This document shows positions 10,415-21,671 of a stretch of 64,000 nucleotides of DNA, piece after piece; position 1 is the first letter of the stretch; each line of letters starts with the position of its first letter. The notes under the pieces are model-generated. The model made no database searches. It worked only from the letters and a program-made list of their open reading frames with translations, and was not told the origin of the DNA. The translations under genes and the position numbers were made by a program. The stretch lies in the NCBI GenBank assembly GCA_963281155.1, contig CAUJLY010000003.1:5952001-6016000 (forward strand), written 5' to 3'. This DNA is from Rhabditophanes sp. KR3021. Lineage: Eukaryota; Nematoda; Chromadorea; Rhabditida; Alloionematidae.

Positions 10415-12890
10415 TTATACATAATACTTTGACTTGATAAAAGATAAGCCTATTGAGATCAAAATAACGACAACAGATGCTCCTAAGAAGTACAAATCGA
10501 ATGTTGGAGGGTGTTCTAAATACACTCTGACAAAAGATTCTTCCCAAATTCCATCAGCAAAAGTTGAAAATCTAGTTGAATTTAAGTCAAAATCTAAAAA
10601 TAAATGTTATAAGATATGCAAATGAAATAACAAACTTACTTTCAATTTCAAATGCAGGCGACTTCGCAATACTTAGGAAAGTAGGAGTCTTGAAGCAATG
10701 AAAAGCTTCGATCGAGTTGTCAAATTGCCAAACATAACTATAGATATCATCTGCATTCGCGTTCTTTTTTGCGCAAGATTCTTTAGTAACTGAGATGGCA
10801 GTTTCCGTTGAGACAGAACGGCTCACGACACCACTTATAGCATATCGGATTGTTGATGAAGTTTGAGAGCCAATGTAGGTGTCGATGTTTTTGTAGACTT
10901 CTTGATAGTAAGTACTACCTTCGACTCTTAGGATTTCATCAAAGAAGAGACATAGTTTGTCGGGGCTGTAAAAAAAGCAGTCCACAAGTTTTGAGATATA
11001 CTCTTCATTAATCCCAATCACATTAGAAGATAATCCACTGAATTTCATTATTGTAGCTAAGATTCCTTTGGCAGAAGCTTTGACAACTTGAATAGTTGGA
11101 TCTCGCATCGATGGCTTATCTCTGATGGAAGTGTCAAAGTAGGAATTAAGAGCAGGATTGTAATAAACTAATTCAGCCGGCAAGATAACAATTCCTGGGA
11201 TGTTCTTGTTGCTTTTTAATAATGAGAAGAAAGACGAAGGAGGAAGATTTTCATTTGTGTAGTTGTTCTTTACACTGAAGTTATCATTTTCCATTGACTC
11301 GGAGTATGCTTTACCTATCTCTTTGGTCCCAACTTGCTTTCCCTTACTAGAAGTTCCATGATAAAAGAGTTTTTGTTTGTAGTTGATAAAGTCAGGAGTA
11401 CCATAAGGCAAGAGCATTTGAGTTTCTACATACAAACTAAAGTCATCCATTCGATTTTTCCGGGCACCTGTAATATAATACAACAAATTAATTTGGTTAT
11501 GCAAATGAACAAATTATTATTGGGATGTTTAACTGATCGGAGAGTAATGGATGACATTAGATACTTTAAATAGCTCAAAGCTTAGCTTTCGGAGACTCTA
11601 ATGATATTATTGTTTTAATCATCCAATTTTAATCGAGATATCTTTTCATAATGTGATTTGTCTGCATCTATTTTTAATCTAACTCTATCGAACTCGTCCA
11701 TATTTGTTGTCTTTTAATATTATTTTAACTAAAGTTGAAACGTACTGTGTTTTTCAGGAAATAGGCCATGTTCAATATCATACACAAATCTTGAGGATCC
11801 AATATATCCATAAGCTTCTCCGTGGAAGAAAGCAAATAGAACTTGCTTCCCTCGGGATTTCAAATGATTGTTGATGGTTTTTGATGATTTCCCCATTGCT
11901 TCGATCACTGCTAACTGAGTAATCAATGACGTCAACACCGAACTATCACCATGATTAACTCCTTCAAAAAGGGAGACGGTGTCCATTCTGGTCCCAACAA
12001 TCATCGTATCAACTTTACCCGTAGCATTTGTGTAGGGAGGAAAAGGCACAAAGACATTGTGGTCCTTTAATTCATCACACGCTTCATCACCTAACCCAGA
12101 GTTGTAGGCTATGTTGTTTGGAAAAAAGGCGTCTTTGATGTAGCGGCAGCGCCTCGTGTTTCCTACTTTGTGTGACGGGAGTCCTAAGTTGATAATCGCG
12201 AAGGGTCCGTCTGATTTAGCTATCATGTCCCGTGGGGAATTATATTTTTCATAAACTTTCATGAGGTAGTTTATGTCTTTACTATCTTCGATATAAAATA
12301 CAGGCTTGCCCCATTTCAAATACCTGAAACCATCTTGATGAATAGCACCATTGCTATTCCACTGACATCCATCTCTTTTTACACTTTCATAGAATGAGTA
12401 GAGTTGGTTTGGGCACCCAGAGTCTTCAGAAAAACGAATGTTACTTCCATTTTGAGAGTACAAGAGAATTCCTCGAACAAAGTCGGCTTCAATCAGTTTG
12501 TCGATTAATTCACTAAAAAAGAGGATTAAATTGGACGTAGATGAAGAATTGTGACTTGCCTGTTGATATCAACTATATCTATCATAGCTACTACTTTAGA
12601 AAGTTGGGTACTCAGCGAATGCATAGCTGCGCCATACTTTACCAATTCCTCTGCATTGTCAAACTTAATCAAAACACCATTATTTCCTTCTTTGCTCGTG
12701 AAGCATCCAAGCTGGTCTGTTCCGTTTAAAATAGTTCCACAGGCAACTTTTGAACTTGAGAGGCTGTAGAATTTGTCCTCCAATCCCCGTGACAATTGGC
12801 AAAACGGCAATACGACTGAAAAATTGTTTAATGGAACTTAATTTGATTTGACTTACACAATATTGGAAAATAAATGTGCAGTTTACCCAT
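10415..12890 (-). CDS. ncstn/aph-2: nicastrin, gamma-secretase subunit
   Basis: Five exons (12857-12890, 12560-12815, 11746-12512, 10640-11467, 10415-10593) give 687 residues, close to the usual ~700. Order: signal peptide (MGKLHIYFPILFVLPFC), a Cys-containing N-terminal lobe, then the nicastrin/aminopeptidase-like domain with SSVLTSLITQL and FFHGEAYGYIGSSRFVYDIE. The latter matches the conserved FQGETFDYIGSSRMVYDME of human nicastrin. Next come the PAFE motif, a short ectodomain stalk, and one C-terminal TM segment (FLGASVVVILISIGLSF). The protein is the substrate-recruiting subunit of gamma-secretase with presenilin, APH-1 and PEN-2, and so acts in Notch signalling. Intron 2 starts with GC (AG|GCAAGT); splicing at the nearby GT would put a stop in frame. 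The intron before exon 4 is long for this window (278 nt). Confidence 0.93.
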
Positions 12891-13137
12891 AATGTAGCTT
12901 GTCGGTCAATTAATAGATTTAGCCCGATGTTTGATTTGTTTGTTTTCTACCAGCTTAAACGTTATCAAAGTATAGTATGTATTTGAAACGTCTTGTATGA
13001 CCAATTAGCGAGAGCTCTTTTCCACTAAAAACAAACTTTGGAACGTCATCTCTTCAAGAAGACACACATGCACGAACAACTAAAAACACACGAATAGACA
13101 CAAAATTTATTTAAAAACCTATATATAAAGTTCAAAT
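12891..13137. other. intergenic
   Basis: Short spacer upstream of nicastrin and downstream of the dehydrogenase gene. Nothing recognised. Confidence 0.5.
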
Positions 13138-14151
13138 TTAATTTTCTTTTTTAACTTCCGGATGAGTAAGAGCTCTTTCTTTTTGGGAACGACGATGAAC
13201 AAGCCAGAAGATAAGAGTTGGCGAAAACCATCTAAGAAAGACTCCGAAACGATGAATGCAAGGTGCCATTATAAGTTCAATTTTTCTTGAAATTAAGGCT
13301 TTGTAGATCATATTTGATGCTTGTTCGGGAGAGTATCCTTTCACTTGATTTTGATCTTCAATGCCGTGTCTTTTGCCTTCGATGTCGAGAGCACGAGTTC
13401 CGAAGCCTGTGTTTATGTAGCCAGCACTGACGGTTAAGATTTGGAGGTTGTGTCTTTCTTCGCCTGTAAGTAAGTGAAGTTATTAGGTAAATATCAAATA
13501 TCCTTTACCTCTCATTGAATCAAAGAACGCCATGATAGCATGTTTACTAGCCGAGTAAGCAGATCTATGAGGAAGTGCAATCTTGCCCTGAACACTGCTA
13601 ATCACAACAATAGCACCGTCATCTGGAATATATTGAATCAAGGCTTTAGTCAAAGCAATATGTCCAAAATAATTAATCTCAAACACTTCTCTTTGAACTT
13701 TGATTGGAGTTTCAAGGCAGGATCCACGCATTGAAACGCCGGCGTTGTTTACTAGGACATCGATTCTGTCTCCAGTTATACTCTTCCTGACTAATTCCTT
13801 CAAAGTTTCATCCTTTGTGTCAGCTAAATCGAGATAAGCATAATCCGGGAGATGTTCATTCTTCAAATTTTCTTTTTCATTCAAGGCAACTAACTCCTCG
13901 CAAAGATCCTTTAACTTGTCGATGGATCTAGCCGTAACAATTACCTTCGCGCCTTCTCTGTAAAACTTAAAAGCCAAAGCTCTGCCCAGACCAATAGACG
14001 CTCCAGTAATCAAGACAGTCTTATTACGCACATTGAGTGTAGGATGGTGATGTGGCCCAGGAATAAGATGACCGATAGCCTTAGTCAAGCCAATTAGTCC
14101 TATTGGAATAGCCAATAGAGTATATGGATAATAACCATTCAAAACGTCCAT
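13138..14151 (-). CDS. short-chain dehydrogenase/reductase, DHRS7/7B-like, membrane anchored
   Basis: Two exons (13509-14151, 13138-13463; 45-nt intron) give 322 residues. An N-terminal hydrophobic anchor (YTLLAIPIGLIGLTKAIG) precedes the Rossmann fold. The cofactor motif is TGASIGLGRAL, then NNAG, and the catalytic site is ISS...YSASK (Ser, Tyr, Lys). The C-terminal part keeps the SAGYINTGF strand typical of the classical family. This pattern fits DHRS7B-type NADP(H)-dependent reductases of ER or peroxisome membranes; the substrate cannot be read from sequence. The first ATG gives the anchor, so it was chosen as start. Confidence 0.88.
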
Positions 14152-14462
14152 CTCCTAAAACCAATAAGTAAGTTTATTTGAAATAAAACTAATGCAAATA
14201 AACAAATCTGCATGGAGTACTAACTACAACTTATCAATAAATAAAAAGCAGTTGACAACGTACCGACATCACCATTGATTGAAACAAAAAAGTAAATGCT
14301 TATAAAAGTGAATGTGATAACGTTAAAAAAGAATGTGATTCGTGGTTATTTGGGGAAGTTATTTATTTGATAATAACAAGCAAATACAATATATAATTAA
14401 TTATAACAAATGAGAGAGTGTACCTACAAACTATGACTAAGATGATAAGGTTGTACCAAAGT
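14152..14462. other. intergenic
   Basis: 311 nt between the dehydrogenase gene and the end of the uS15m gene, both on the minus strand. It presumably holds the promoter of the dehydrogenase; no clear TATA box. Confidence 0.5.
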
Positions 14463-15564
14463 CTAGTGACTTTGACTTTTTTGACCCATCGTTGGTTTTG
14501 GAAAGCCGAAGAGAAGGGAGTGGATGACTGTTTCGGATAGTTCTTCGATCAGTTTGGGTTGATACTTGCCGGCCACGTTTGCAACTGTCTTGCCTTCGGT
14601 AATCTTGATTTCAAGCAATTTCTTTTGGATTGCTTGCTCCTCCTTTGCCAATTCGGCTAAGGAATTCTCTATTTTATTGACCTTAGCTTCTCTAGCTTCC
14701 ATCAGAGAATGATGCAATTCTGTCATTTTCCTTTCCTTCTCATTGGTAACTCTAATCTTAAGCTGGTGTTCAGACCAAGCCTTTCTAGTTTTAACATGTT
14801 CAGGCTGCTTTTGAATATGGTAAGCAATCTTCAATTCACTAATAACTCTTTCAAATTCGGCCTCATCTTGTTCTCTCAACAAACGCAACAACTTCCTTCT
14901 ATAATTAATCATCAAGAAAAGACGATGAGTTAACCAAGTAGGTTTCTTGGGGTTTCCATCCATTAAGGAATCAACTAAAGCTGTCCATTGTCTGATGGTA
15001 GCTGTTGCCCAACCGATTCTAACTTGATATGAAGTATTATCCAGACTATGGTTGTTGACTGAATCTATCATACACCTCTTATAAGCGTTCGTCAAATCCT
15101 TTCTTTCACCAAAGTCAATACTAAAAATCTTCTTAACCGCTTCAGGAGCATCCTTCAATTCATCGACATTAGCATACTCTAAACGAGGAGCAGTTTTGTC
15201 AATGTTCGGCAAACCATAGTCTGTCTTATTGCCAATCAAGTTATCTGCCCCCTTCATCATGACATCTCTTTCGGTGCTGATTTTTTCAGTCCATAACATT
15301 TGGAGGGCATCGATATAATGGTTGTCTAAATGTTTATTGTAATTAAGTAATTGAGCAAAACAAACTACCTAATGGAAGAGCAGCAGCTTTCTTTTCAAAA
15401 TATTCAGGATCTTGTTTGGCTGGGTCAGTCACTTTCTTGTGTTTATTGAAGAATGGCCTACGAGCTCGGCCTTCCGAAAGAGTAGAGGTGGTGTGAAGGG
15501 AGGCTAGCGGACATAATGTAACTGTTTTTTGCGCCTTACCAAAATGCTTCAGAACTGCATTCAT
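14463..15564 (-). CDS. mrps-15: mitochondrial small-subunit ribosomal protein uS15m
   Basis: Two exons (15369-15564, 14463-15325; 43-nt intron) give 352 residues. The N-terminus (MNAVLKHFGKAQKTV...) is basic and lacks acidic residues, as expected of a mitochondrial targeting peptide. The S15 core in the middle of exon 2 reads THRLFLMINYRRKLLRLLRE followed by ELKIAY, matching the family pattern H..D...R..LL.L...RR.LL.YL. The C-terminal ~110 residues are a charged, probably coiled-coil extension as in metazoan mitochondrial S15. The protein belongs to the mitoribosome small subunit. I chose the ATG at 15564; the frame is also open upstream but has no other ATG. Confidence 0.85.
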
Positions 15565-16183
15565 GATTGCGAATTTTGGTTGAAGCAAAATATTTTCAAC
15601 TTCACATCTAAGCTTTGGAAAGTCGTCTTTTAATTTCTTGTCGAGATATAAGCAAAAATTAGACCTATGCAATTTATTATTTGAAAATGAGTTTAAAACA
15701 ATGGAAATAAATTAATTTATAATTTAAAGAGTCGTCTTATTGGACATTTTATGCTCACTTAACAAGATTGTTAATGCGGTTAAATTGAAGCGGATGTTTA
15801 ATAAACTGTTAAGAAAGATTAATTCGTCTAGGGATGGTAGATTGTTTAGATGAAGTTAAGGAATCGGGAGCTTCATCAAAGAATTTAACATTGAATTAGA
15901 GGCTAGTAGCTCAAACAATGAAATATGACTCGCCGATTTGCAAACACAATTTGGAGTTAATAGCTCTTCTAAAGAAGTTAGTGAATTAGAAATGAAATTA
16001 TTAAGGGAAAGATCTCCTAAAATGTTGGCGGTATTACGGAAAGAAATTGGACTGGACGAAAGTTCTTCTAAAGAAGTCAAAGGTTTACAAAAGGAATAGG
16101 ATGTTGAAAAACAGTTAAATTTGAACTGTTACAATTATTTTTATTAAATGAATTTGATTTGTGAAGATGGTTGTTTGTATTAT
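15565..16183. other. intergenic containing a decayed coding-like stretch
   Basis: 15565-15840 shows nothing. 15840-16120 is open on the minus strand and coding-like but interrupted on the plus strand (listed separately). Confidence 0.45.
15856..16130. pseudogene. decayed repetitive coding-like stretch, strand uncertain
   Basis: On the minus strand about 90 codons are open, with two copies of LTSLEEL spaced about 35 residues apart. On the plus strand the same DNA reads as charged, coiled-coil-like segments repeating SSSKEV (VNSSSKEVSELEMKLL and DESSSKEVKGLQKE) but has TGA and TAG stops. There is no start codon context or splice structure. Either an internal repeat of a lost protein or chance. 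Confidence 0.25.
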
Positions 16184-17084
16184 TTAAAAGTTAAGATTTG
16201 CATTGTTAAATAAACTAGTTGTTTGTGACTCGAGATGGATAATATTATCGGTTTGATTTAAGGGAGGAGGCAGTGTGAAATTCTGCGAAACTGCCTGACA
16301 CCTACTACTGTCGATCAAGTGAAGAGTTGTTTCAAAATAATCTAAATTATCAGAAACTAAATAGCCCTGTTCTATCGTAGAAACTAAAGCGTCAATTGTT
16401 GGACCAGACATTGAATCATTCATTGTTTCGGCATATCTTGTACAATGATCGTTTTCATTATTTACATTCTTAAATAATTTTCAAATACAGGATCGTTGTC
16501 GGTTGAATTATCAATAGATATTATTAAAGTCGGTAAAATCTAAATTGTTGAAACCTTCTTTCTTAGCAAGTTTATTGAAATTTAAATGAATATGGTGACC
16601 TATTGTTGATGAAGGTCCAATAAGTTTGGATGATCGGTGATTGTAAAAGCAGAAGGTAAAGAAAGATAGTTTAATCCATCAGTAAGAAATTTCATTACTG
16701 CCTCCTAAAAAGTAATATAATTATAGCATCAAATATTTACAAACTTGTAGTTTTTGGTCACGAAAATGAGCAAACAGAGACAATAAGGCTGGAGGTTGGT
16801 TTCCATCTCTTAATTTAAAATACATTCTGCAAGTAACATATTCGTAATAAAGGAGAAAATCCTTGATGGAAATATTTTTGATCTGGTAAATGTCTAGAAC
16901 CATAGATTTCGAATTATTATAGGTATAACATACGCCTTTCACTTGTTGCCAAGAGTAGTTCATCAAATGAGTTACTACAATGAACTCTGAATTTGCAGGA
17001 TACTTTCAGTTGTCCATCATGGAACATAAATTCAGTAGCCGGGATAGGAGGTATATTCAGAATATGATAGACCTCATTTGTCAT
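16184..17084 (-). pseudogene. Rad9-like checkpoint clamp relic
   Basis: Fragments on the minus strand resemble Rad9: LKVSCKFRVH followed by KGVCYTYNN, then DFLLYYEYVTCRMYFKLRD with ALLSLFAHFRDQ, then LNYLSLPSAFTITDHP. These follow the order of the Rad9 PCNA-like domain (QLxCKxGVxKTxxL; ITFxLKEFRxLLSFAE; xIHFDxPGxPxxFxI). Two plausible introns join the first three pieces: about 16926-16963 and 16703-16743. After that the frame shifts twice with no usable splice sites, before a final open part ending at 16184. The N-terminal third was not found. Rad9 is part of the 9-1-1 clamp in DNA damage signalling. Probably a decayed copy; assembly error is possible. Confidence 0.4.
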
Positions 17085-17100
17085 AATCTAAAAATAGTGG

Positions 17101-17648
17101 GATCAAGTAAATAAGATTTAATTTGTTGAATAAAAAATATTGCGCATAAAAGTGAAAGACCTACAGATCAATGGCATTTTCTTATATGTTAAGTGTTAAA
17201 AATATCACAGGTTTTATCCATCACACATCTCAACCCCATTTTTGTGTCTTCAAGTTTGGACAAAGAAGTTACTAATATTTTTAATATTGTTGTTCGAAAT
17301 ACATAAAAAAGAGGGAAGCGATTCAAATTATGCAGACAGCATACAAACGTTCATATCAAGAACCACACACACTTTAGTTCTTGTTTGCTTTATCTATTAT
17401 CATATTTTATTGCATGTATTAGATTATATGACATGCTACTTTTATTTGTTATATTGCAACTTCTACTAACACAAGAAAGTTAGCGTCCGTCGTACGTATA
17501 AATAATGGTTGGTGCGGCAAATGTAATGCATCAATATATTAATATAATACTTAATTATTATAGTGTTTCATCTAAGTATTGGTGAGTTATTTTCGACACT
17601 TCTTTTGATGCAATAAATTACCACCAATAGTATATTTAGCATGATAAA
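17101..17648. other. intergenic
   Basis: AT-rich spacer. A TATA-like GTATAAATAATGG lies at about 17496-17508, some 140 nt before the next ATG. A short hydrophobic plus-strand frame at 17242-17469 was not accepted as a gene. Confidence 0.5.
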
Positions 17649-18650
17649 ATGTTAGCCAATAAAATATATGGTATTATCTTTTCGCTATTGATATCTAATG
17701 TCTGTACACAATATTTCGGTGCTAATACACTGGAACCACTGATTGCTCATGTTTTTAATGTTTATCGAGAACGTGATTGCGAGGAGTTAGGAACTGTTAC
17801 AATTTTTATGAATACTACTACTTTTATTATACCTCAATTTGAACCCACTCTCAAGATCGAACTTAAGCCTATTTATTTTGGAATATGCGATTGCGGCAGG
17901 GGAGAGTCCTTTAAGATAGTTGGCGAATGCTGGTATCCTAAAACAGTTGAATGGGATGTGTCTGCTACCGGTAGACTAAAATCTTTCTACACTGAAGCTA
18001 TTGATAAATGTACGGAAGGATCTGTGATATCGAAAATCAAGGAAACACCTGAGGAAAAGAAACTAAATATAGCTGAGACGATTTTCCATGCAAAAATGCT
18101 ATGCTTAAGTATTTGGAATTTATTTTATATGGAGAATCCCTTCCTTAATGACCGAGTTGATCAAGCAAAATATTTGGCCAAAATTAATCAGTGCAAAAAA
18201 GAATATGAAAATCCTTTGACTAAAGCTTTACAACTTATTATTGATATGCAAGAAATTTTTATGGAGAATATTACACCGAGTGAAAAAGTATTGAAAAGAA
18301 AGCTGAAAAATCATGAAGTTTCATTTTTCATTACACCAAGTGAAAGAAGCAAACTACGAAACAAGTTAAAAGATACATCTGGTCAAAAGGATGATCAGCA
18401 AGATGATAACAATTACAGTGAAGCTCAACTTTCCCGACGTGCAAAGGCTAAAAAACTATTTTTAAAGAAGATTGCGTTTCAATTTAGACCTCTTTCAAAT
18501 TTTAAGCCATACGAACATGATCGACAAGAATGCATCAGATTGATAGCGAAGGAAGGAACAAAACCTAACGATTGTCTGCCGGAGGGTGCCATAAAAGAAA
18601 AATTAAAGCTTGAGTCTGGAGATTACGGTTATTTCCATCAAAATTATTAG
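17649..18650 (+). CDS. orphan secreted protein, 333 residues, single exon
   Basis: The open frame starts with a signal peptide (MLANKIYGIIFSLLISNVCT). The N-terminal third is Cys-containing and beta-like, with the spaced motif ICDCGRGESFKIVGECWYP. The rest is charged and mostly helical, with a short duplicated ITPSE motif near residues 215 and 233, and a basic segment (SRRAKAKKLFLKK). No TM segment follows. I do not recognise the family. The lack of introns is shared with the type I membrane gene at 21672 and the basic secreted gene at 35934. Confidence 0.7.
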   Translation: MLANKIYGIIFSLLISNVCTQYFGANTLEPLIAHVFNVYRERDCEELGTVTIFMNTTTFIIPQFEPTLKIELKPIYFGICDCGRGESFKIVGECWYPKTVEWDVSATGRLKSFYTEAIDKCTEGSVISKIKETPEEKKLNIAETIFHAKMLCLSIWNLFYMENPFLNDRVDQAKYLAKINQCKKEYENPLTKALQLIIDMQEIFMENITPSEKVLKRKLKNHEVSFFITPSERSKLRNKLKDTSGQKDDQQDDNNYSEAQLSRRAKAKKLFLKKIAFQFRPLSNFKPYEHDRQECIRLIAKEGTKPNDCLPEGAIKEKLKLESGDYGYFHQNY

Positions 18651-18835
18651 TATACGAGATTAGAGTACATTTTTTGTTGTTATTTATTAGTAAAACATTT
18701 TGTTAGAAGCTTTTAATTGCTCAAGTTTACATATGCGAATATGTTTAAGTATTTTTATAGTTTGTTTTTATCAGATAAATGTTATGTGAAAAGATTAAAT
18801 TATTTTATTGCTTTCAAAAAACATTATAATCTAAT

Positions 18836-20627
18836 TTAATAACCACCTCCGGCGCCTCCGGATCCCCCTGCAGATGGTGCTGGTGCGGCTTCTTGGGGCG
18901 AACTAGCAGCAACTGGGGCTGCTTCTTGTGGTGGACTAGCAGCAACTGGGGCTGCTTCTTGTGGTGGACTAGCAGCAACTGGGGCTGCTTCTTGAGGTGC
19001 GGGAGCTTCTTGTGGAGGCGCTGATCCACCGGTTGGGGCAGCGTATTTTGGAGCAGCTTCTTGAGGGGCTGCAGCGGGAGCCTCTTGTGCGGGTGCGGCC
19101 TCTTGGGGAGCTGGTGCAACTTGAGCAGTCGCAGCTTGGGGGGCGTTATTTGCTTCTTTGTATCCTACTTGAACGGCCATAGCCAGAGTTCTGGCTGGAC
19201 AAGGGCAGTAACCACCTTCTCGTTGAGGCTCAGAGTCGCTTCCAGGTGCACCGGCTTCTCCGTCAGTTCCTGGAGTTCCATCTTTACCGGCTGGGCCAGG
19301 TGGTCCTCTAGAAAAGAAATATTAATTTGATCGGGTTTAAACAATAAATATCAGTTTAGTTGTGTATAAATAAAAATTACTTACGGTGGACCGTCTGTAC
19401 TGCTTCCACTTCCTCCATCTTTTCCATCTGGGCCTGATTCTCCTTTGGGCCCAGCTGGTCCAGGTTCTCCTGGCGCATTTTTGGTTGAATCTGCTGATTT
19501 TCCAGCTGGCCCTGCTTCTCCAGCTTTTCCTGCCTCGCCTGGTGCTCCATTTTCACCTGGAGCGCCAACACCACTACCGGCTTCACCCTAAACCCATTCA
19601 TTAATAAGTATATTTGAATTAATTTTGTTTAAACAATAAATAATCAAAATCTGTGCTTCCAAATTAATAATTAGTCGAAAGTCTCATCTAGTTCTGTCAT
19701 TAAGCAAACAAGAACTAAGCTTTGTGAAAACATGAGCAATGTATTTTCTAACATACGTCTTTTCCTGGAGCTCCAGCAGGTCCTGCAGCGCCATCATCTC
19801 CGTTTGGTCCGCTTGGGCCTTCAGGTCCTGGTGGTCCTGTAGAAACAAATTACTCAATGATCAAAGGAATAAATATACCTGGTGGACCTGCTTCGCAGTC
19901 TGGACAAGCAGAAATAGCCTCATGTGGTTCCTCTGCTTTAGGAGTATCTCCATCTTTGCCATTTTCTCCGTCTTTGCCATTTTCTCCATCAACTCCCTTA
20001 AAATAGGTAGATTAGAATATAATTTGATAGTTATTTATTTACATCTTGTCCTTTGTCTCCTGGTGGCCCAGGTGGGCAGTTTGAGCTAGACGTGGATGAT
20101 GGTCCAGCTCCAGAAGATGACCCAGCTCCGGTTGATGGTCCAGCAGAGGCTCCTGGCTGAGGTCCAGCGTCATGTTCGGGATGACCGGCATTTGCAGGTC
20201 CTTTATTATCAAGAGAATGACCTTGATTATGTTCACCAGACCCGGCAGTAGATTCTTGTCCGGTTCCTGATCCAGCTGTTGGTGTTTGTGGTGCTTTTGG
20301 TGCAGCAGCAGGTGTTTCTGGCACAGCACTTCCACTTGCAGATGGCGAAGATGGGGTAGCAGGTTCCGAAGTTCCACCCACATTTGGCTCATCTCCATAG
20401 GCTGCAGCACGTCGAATTCTTCCTCCGTGTAATAACTTGTCTGTCTCGATCATATTAGACCAGGCATCATTAGCCAAAATCTTGAACTCTTCCATATCAG
20501 TAACGACATCCCCATAGAAGGTGTTAATTTCTGAAAACAAAGTTCCACAGACAATGAGGGAAGCAAAAATTGCAATGGCGCTGCCAGCAGAAGCAGCAGC
20601 TACTAAATATTTAGTAGTATTTGACAT
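18836..20627 (-). CDS. nematode cuticle collagen with long low-complexity insert and tail
   Basis: Five exons (20043-20627, 19879-19996, 19757-19836, 19385-19587, 18836-19307) give 485 residues with the Gly-X-Y frame preserved across every junction. Order: cytoplasmic start, membrane/signal anchor (SAIAIFASLIVCGTLF), the nematode cuticle collagen N-domain (INTFYGDVVTDMEEFKILAN), a GRIRR subtilisin-type cleavage site, about 110 residues rich in Pro, Ala, Ser and Gly, then interrupted Gly-X-Y blocks with Cys pairs (ACPDC, YCPCPA). The tail is Ala/Pro/Gln-rich with an 11-residue repeat. Product: secreted, crosslinked cuticle structural protein. The long linker between the cleavage site and the first Gly-X-Y block, and the repeat tail, are unusual for the family. 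Confidence 0.92.
18888..18986 (-). repeat. 33-bp tandem repeat encoding SPPQEAAPVAA-type units
   Basis: Three adjacent 33-base units (18888-18920, 18921-18953, 18954-18986). The last two differ by almost nothing and the first by a few bases. In the collagen tail each encodes the 11-residue unit PPQEAAPVAAS. Partial units continue on the upstream side of the gene. Confidence 0.85.
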
Positions 20628-20662
20628 ATCTCTTTATATCTTAATAAAGATAATATCCATTT

Positions 20663-20672
20663 CTTTTATATT
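20663..20672 (-). promoter_or_regulatory. TATA box candidate of the cuticle collagen
   Basis: The minus strand reads AATATAAAAGAAA here, about 38 nt before the ATG at 20627. A second TATAAAG lies almost at the ATG and is too close to serve. Confidence 0.4.
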
Positions 20673-20904
20673 ATTACCAAAAATACAAAACAAGTATCAT
20701 CAACCATAACAATTCAATCAAACAAATAAAAGTCAATTATCTTGCCTTTGGCAACAACAATAAGTTATAAATTTCAAGATATCACACAAAAACACGTTAA
20801 AATATGCGCAGTTCGTTTATTATTTATAAATATAAAATTGGTTCACATATTAAAATGAGATTTGCTTACCAATTAGTCCGATTGGTTATTTTTTAGCCCT
20901 CTTC

Positions 20905-21388
20905 TTAGATCAATTTTTCAATTTTGTTTTTAAGGATCAACGATTCGAAGTGAAGATGGAACTGTTGAATAGTAGATACACGGTAAAAGTAGTGACTTCT
21001 CTTGGATTGGTCTTTATGAAGCAAAATGTTGGCAGAGACAGTGCAGTTAACATTGGGGCATCCGTTTCTTTCTGAAAATAATGTTAATATGTCAAATTTG
21101 ATTATTATTTGCCGTCTTTCTTGATAGATTCAGCTTTGATACAACGATTGCAAACATCAATCGACACATCCCCTAATTCCTCAGCCTTTTATAATGAGAC
21201 TGTTTTTTGGCAAAGACCATCACACTTTACCTTTCTACTACTTTATATTCAGGTGTAGTATCATATCCATAGAAACAATTAGAAAGCAATTGTTGGGAAG
21301 GGATATAGCAGAATGTGCCTTGTTTGTGACTAGTATCCAAAGAATATGACACGGTGTTATTCATTTTGACCAAAAATAATAACAACAT
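20905..21388 (-). CDS. orphan Cys-containing secreted protein, three exons
   Basis: The ATG at 21388 opens with a short hydrophobic leader (MLLLFLVKM). Joining 21242-21388, 21113-21185 and 20905-21071 gives 128 residues. Exon 1 ends near FYGYDTTPEYK, exon 2 has VCNRCIKAES, and exon 3 has NGCPNVNCTVSANILL and a basic tail. Intron 2 must start with GC because no GT is available and the frames fit only that way. Intron 1 could begin at either of two nearby GTs; the one used keeps the frame. No family recognised. It lies head to head with the type I membrane gene at 21672. Confidence 0.45.
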
Positions 21389-21529
21389 ATTTGTCGAGGA
21401 GAGGGTTTTTGAATTGCTAAAATATGAATAAAAGGACGCCGTTAATTTGAATACCCTAATATTTATAAATAATAACAGTTGGACAATCTATTTATTTGCA
21501 TATTATGATAAGATCTTCTTTCTTCTGTA

Positions 21530-21538
21530 TAAATAGAA
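21530..21538 (+). promoter_or_regulatory. TATA-like element upstream of the type I membrane gene
   Basis: TATAAATAG, about 134 nt before the ATG at 21672. The spacing is longer than for other TATA boxes in the window. Confidence 0.3.
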
Positions 21539-21671
21539 CATATTGAAAGAACAGTAAGAGATCGGCAAAAAATAACAAAAGATTGGTAATTGATCTAATC
21601 AAACCTTTTGCCACTTTAAATCATACCTATCCACTTTTACTTATTCATTTGCATTCACTACCACGAGTACA

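Noticed and set aside
17242..17469. Hydrophobic plus-strand frame of 75 codons
   Set aside because: AT-driven hydrophobic composition, no promoter or splice context, no similarity recognised.
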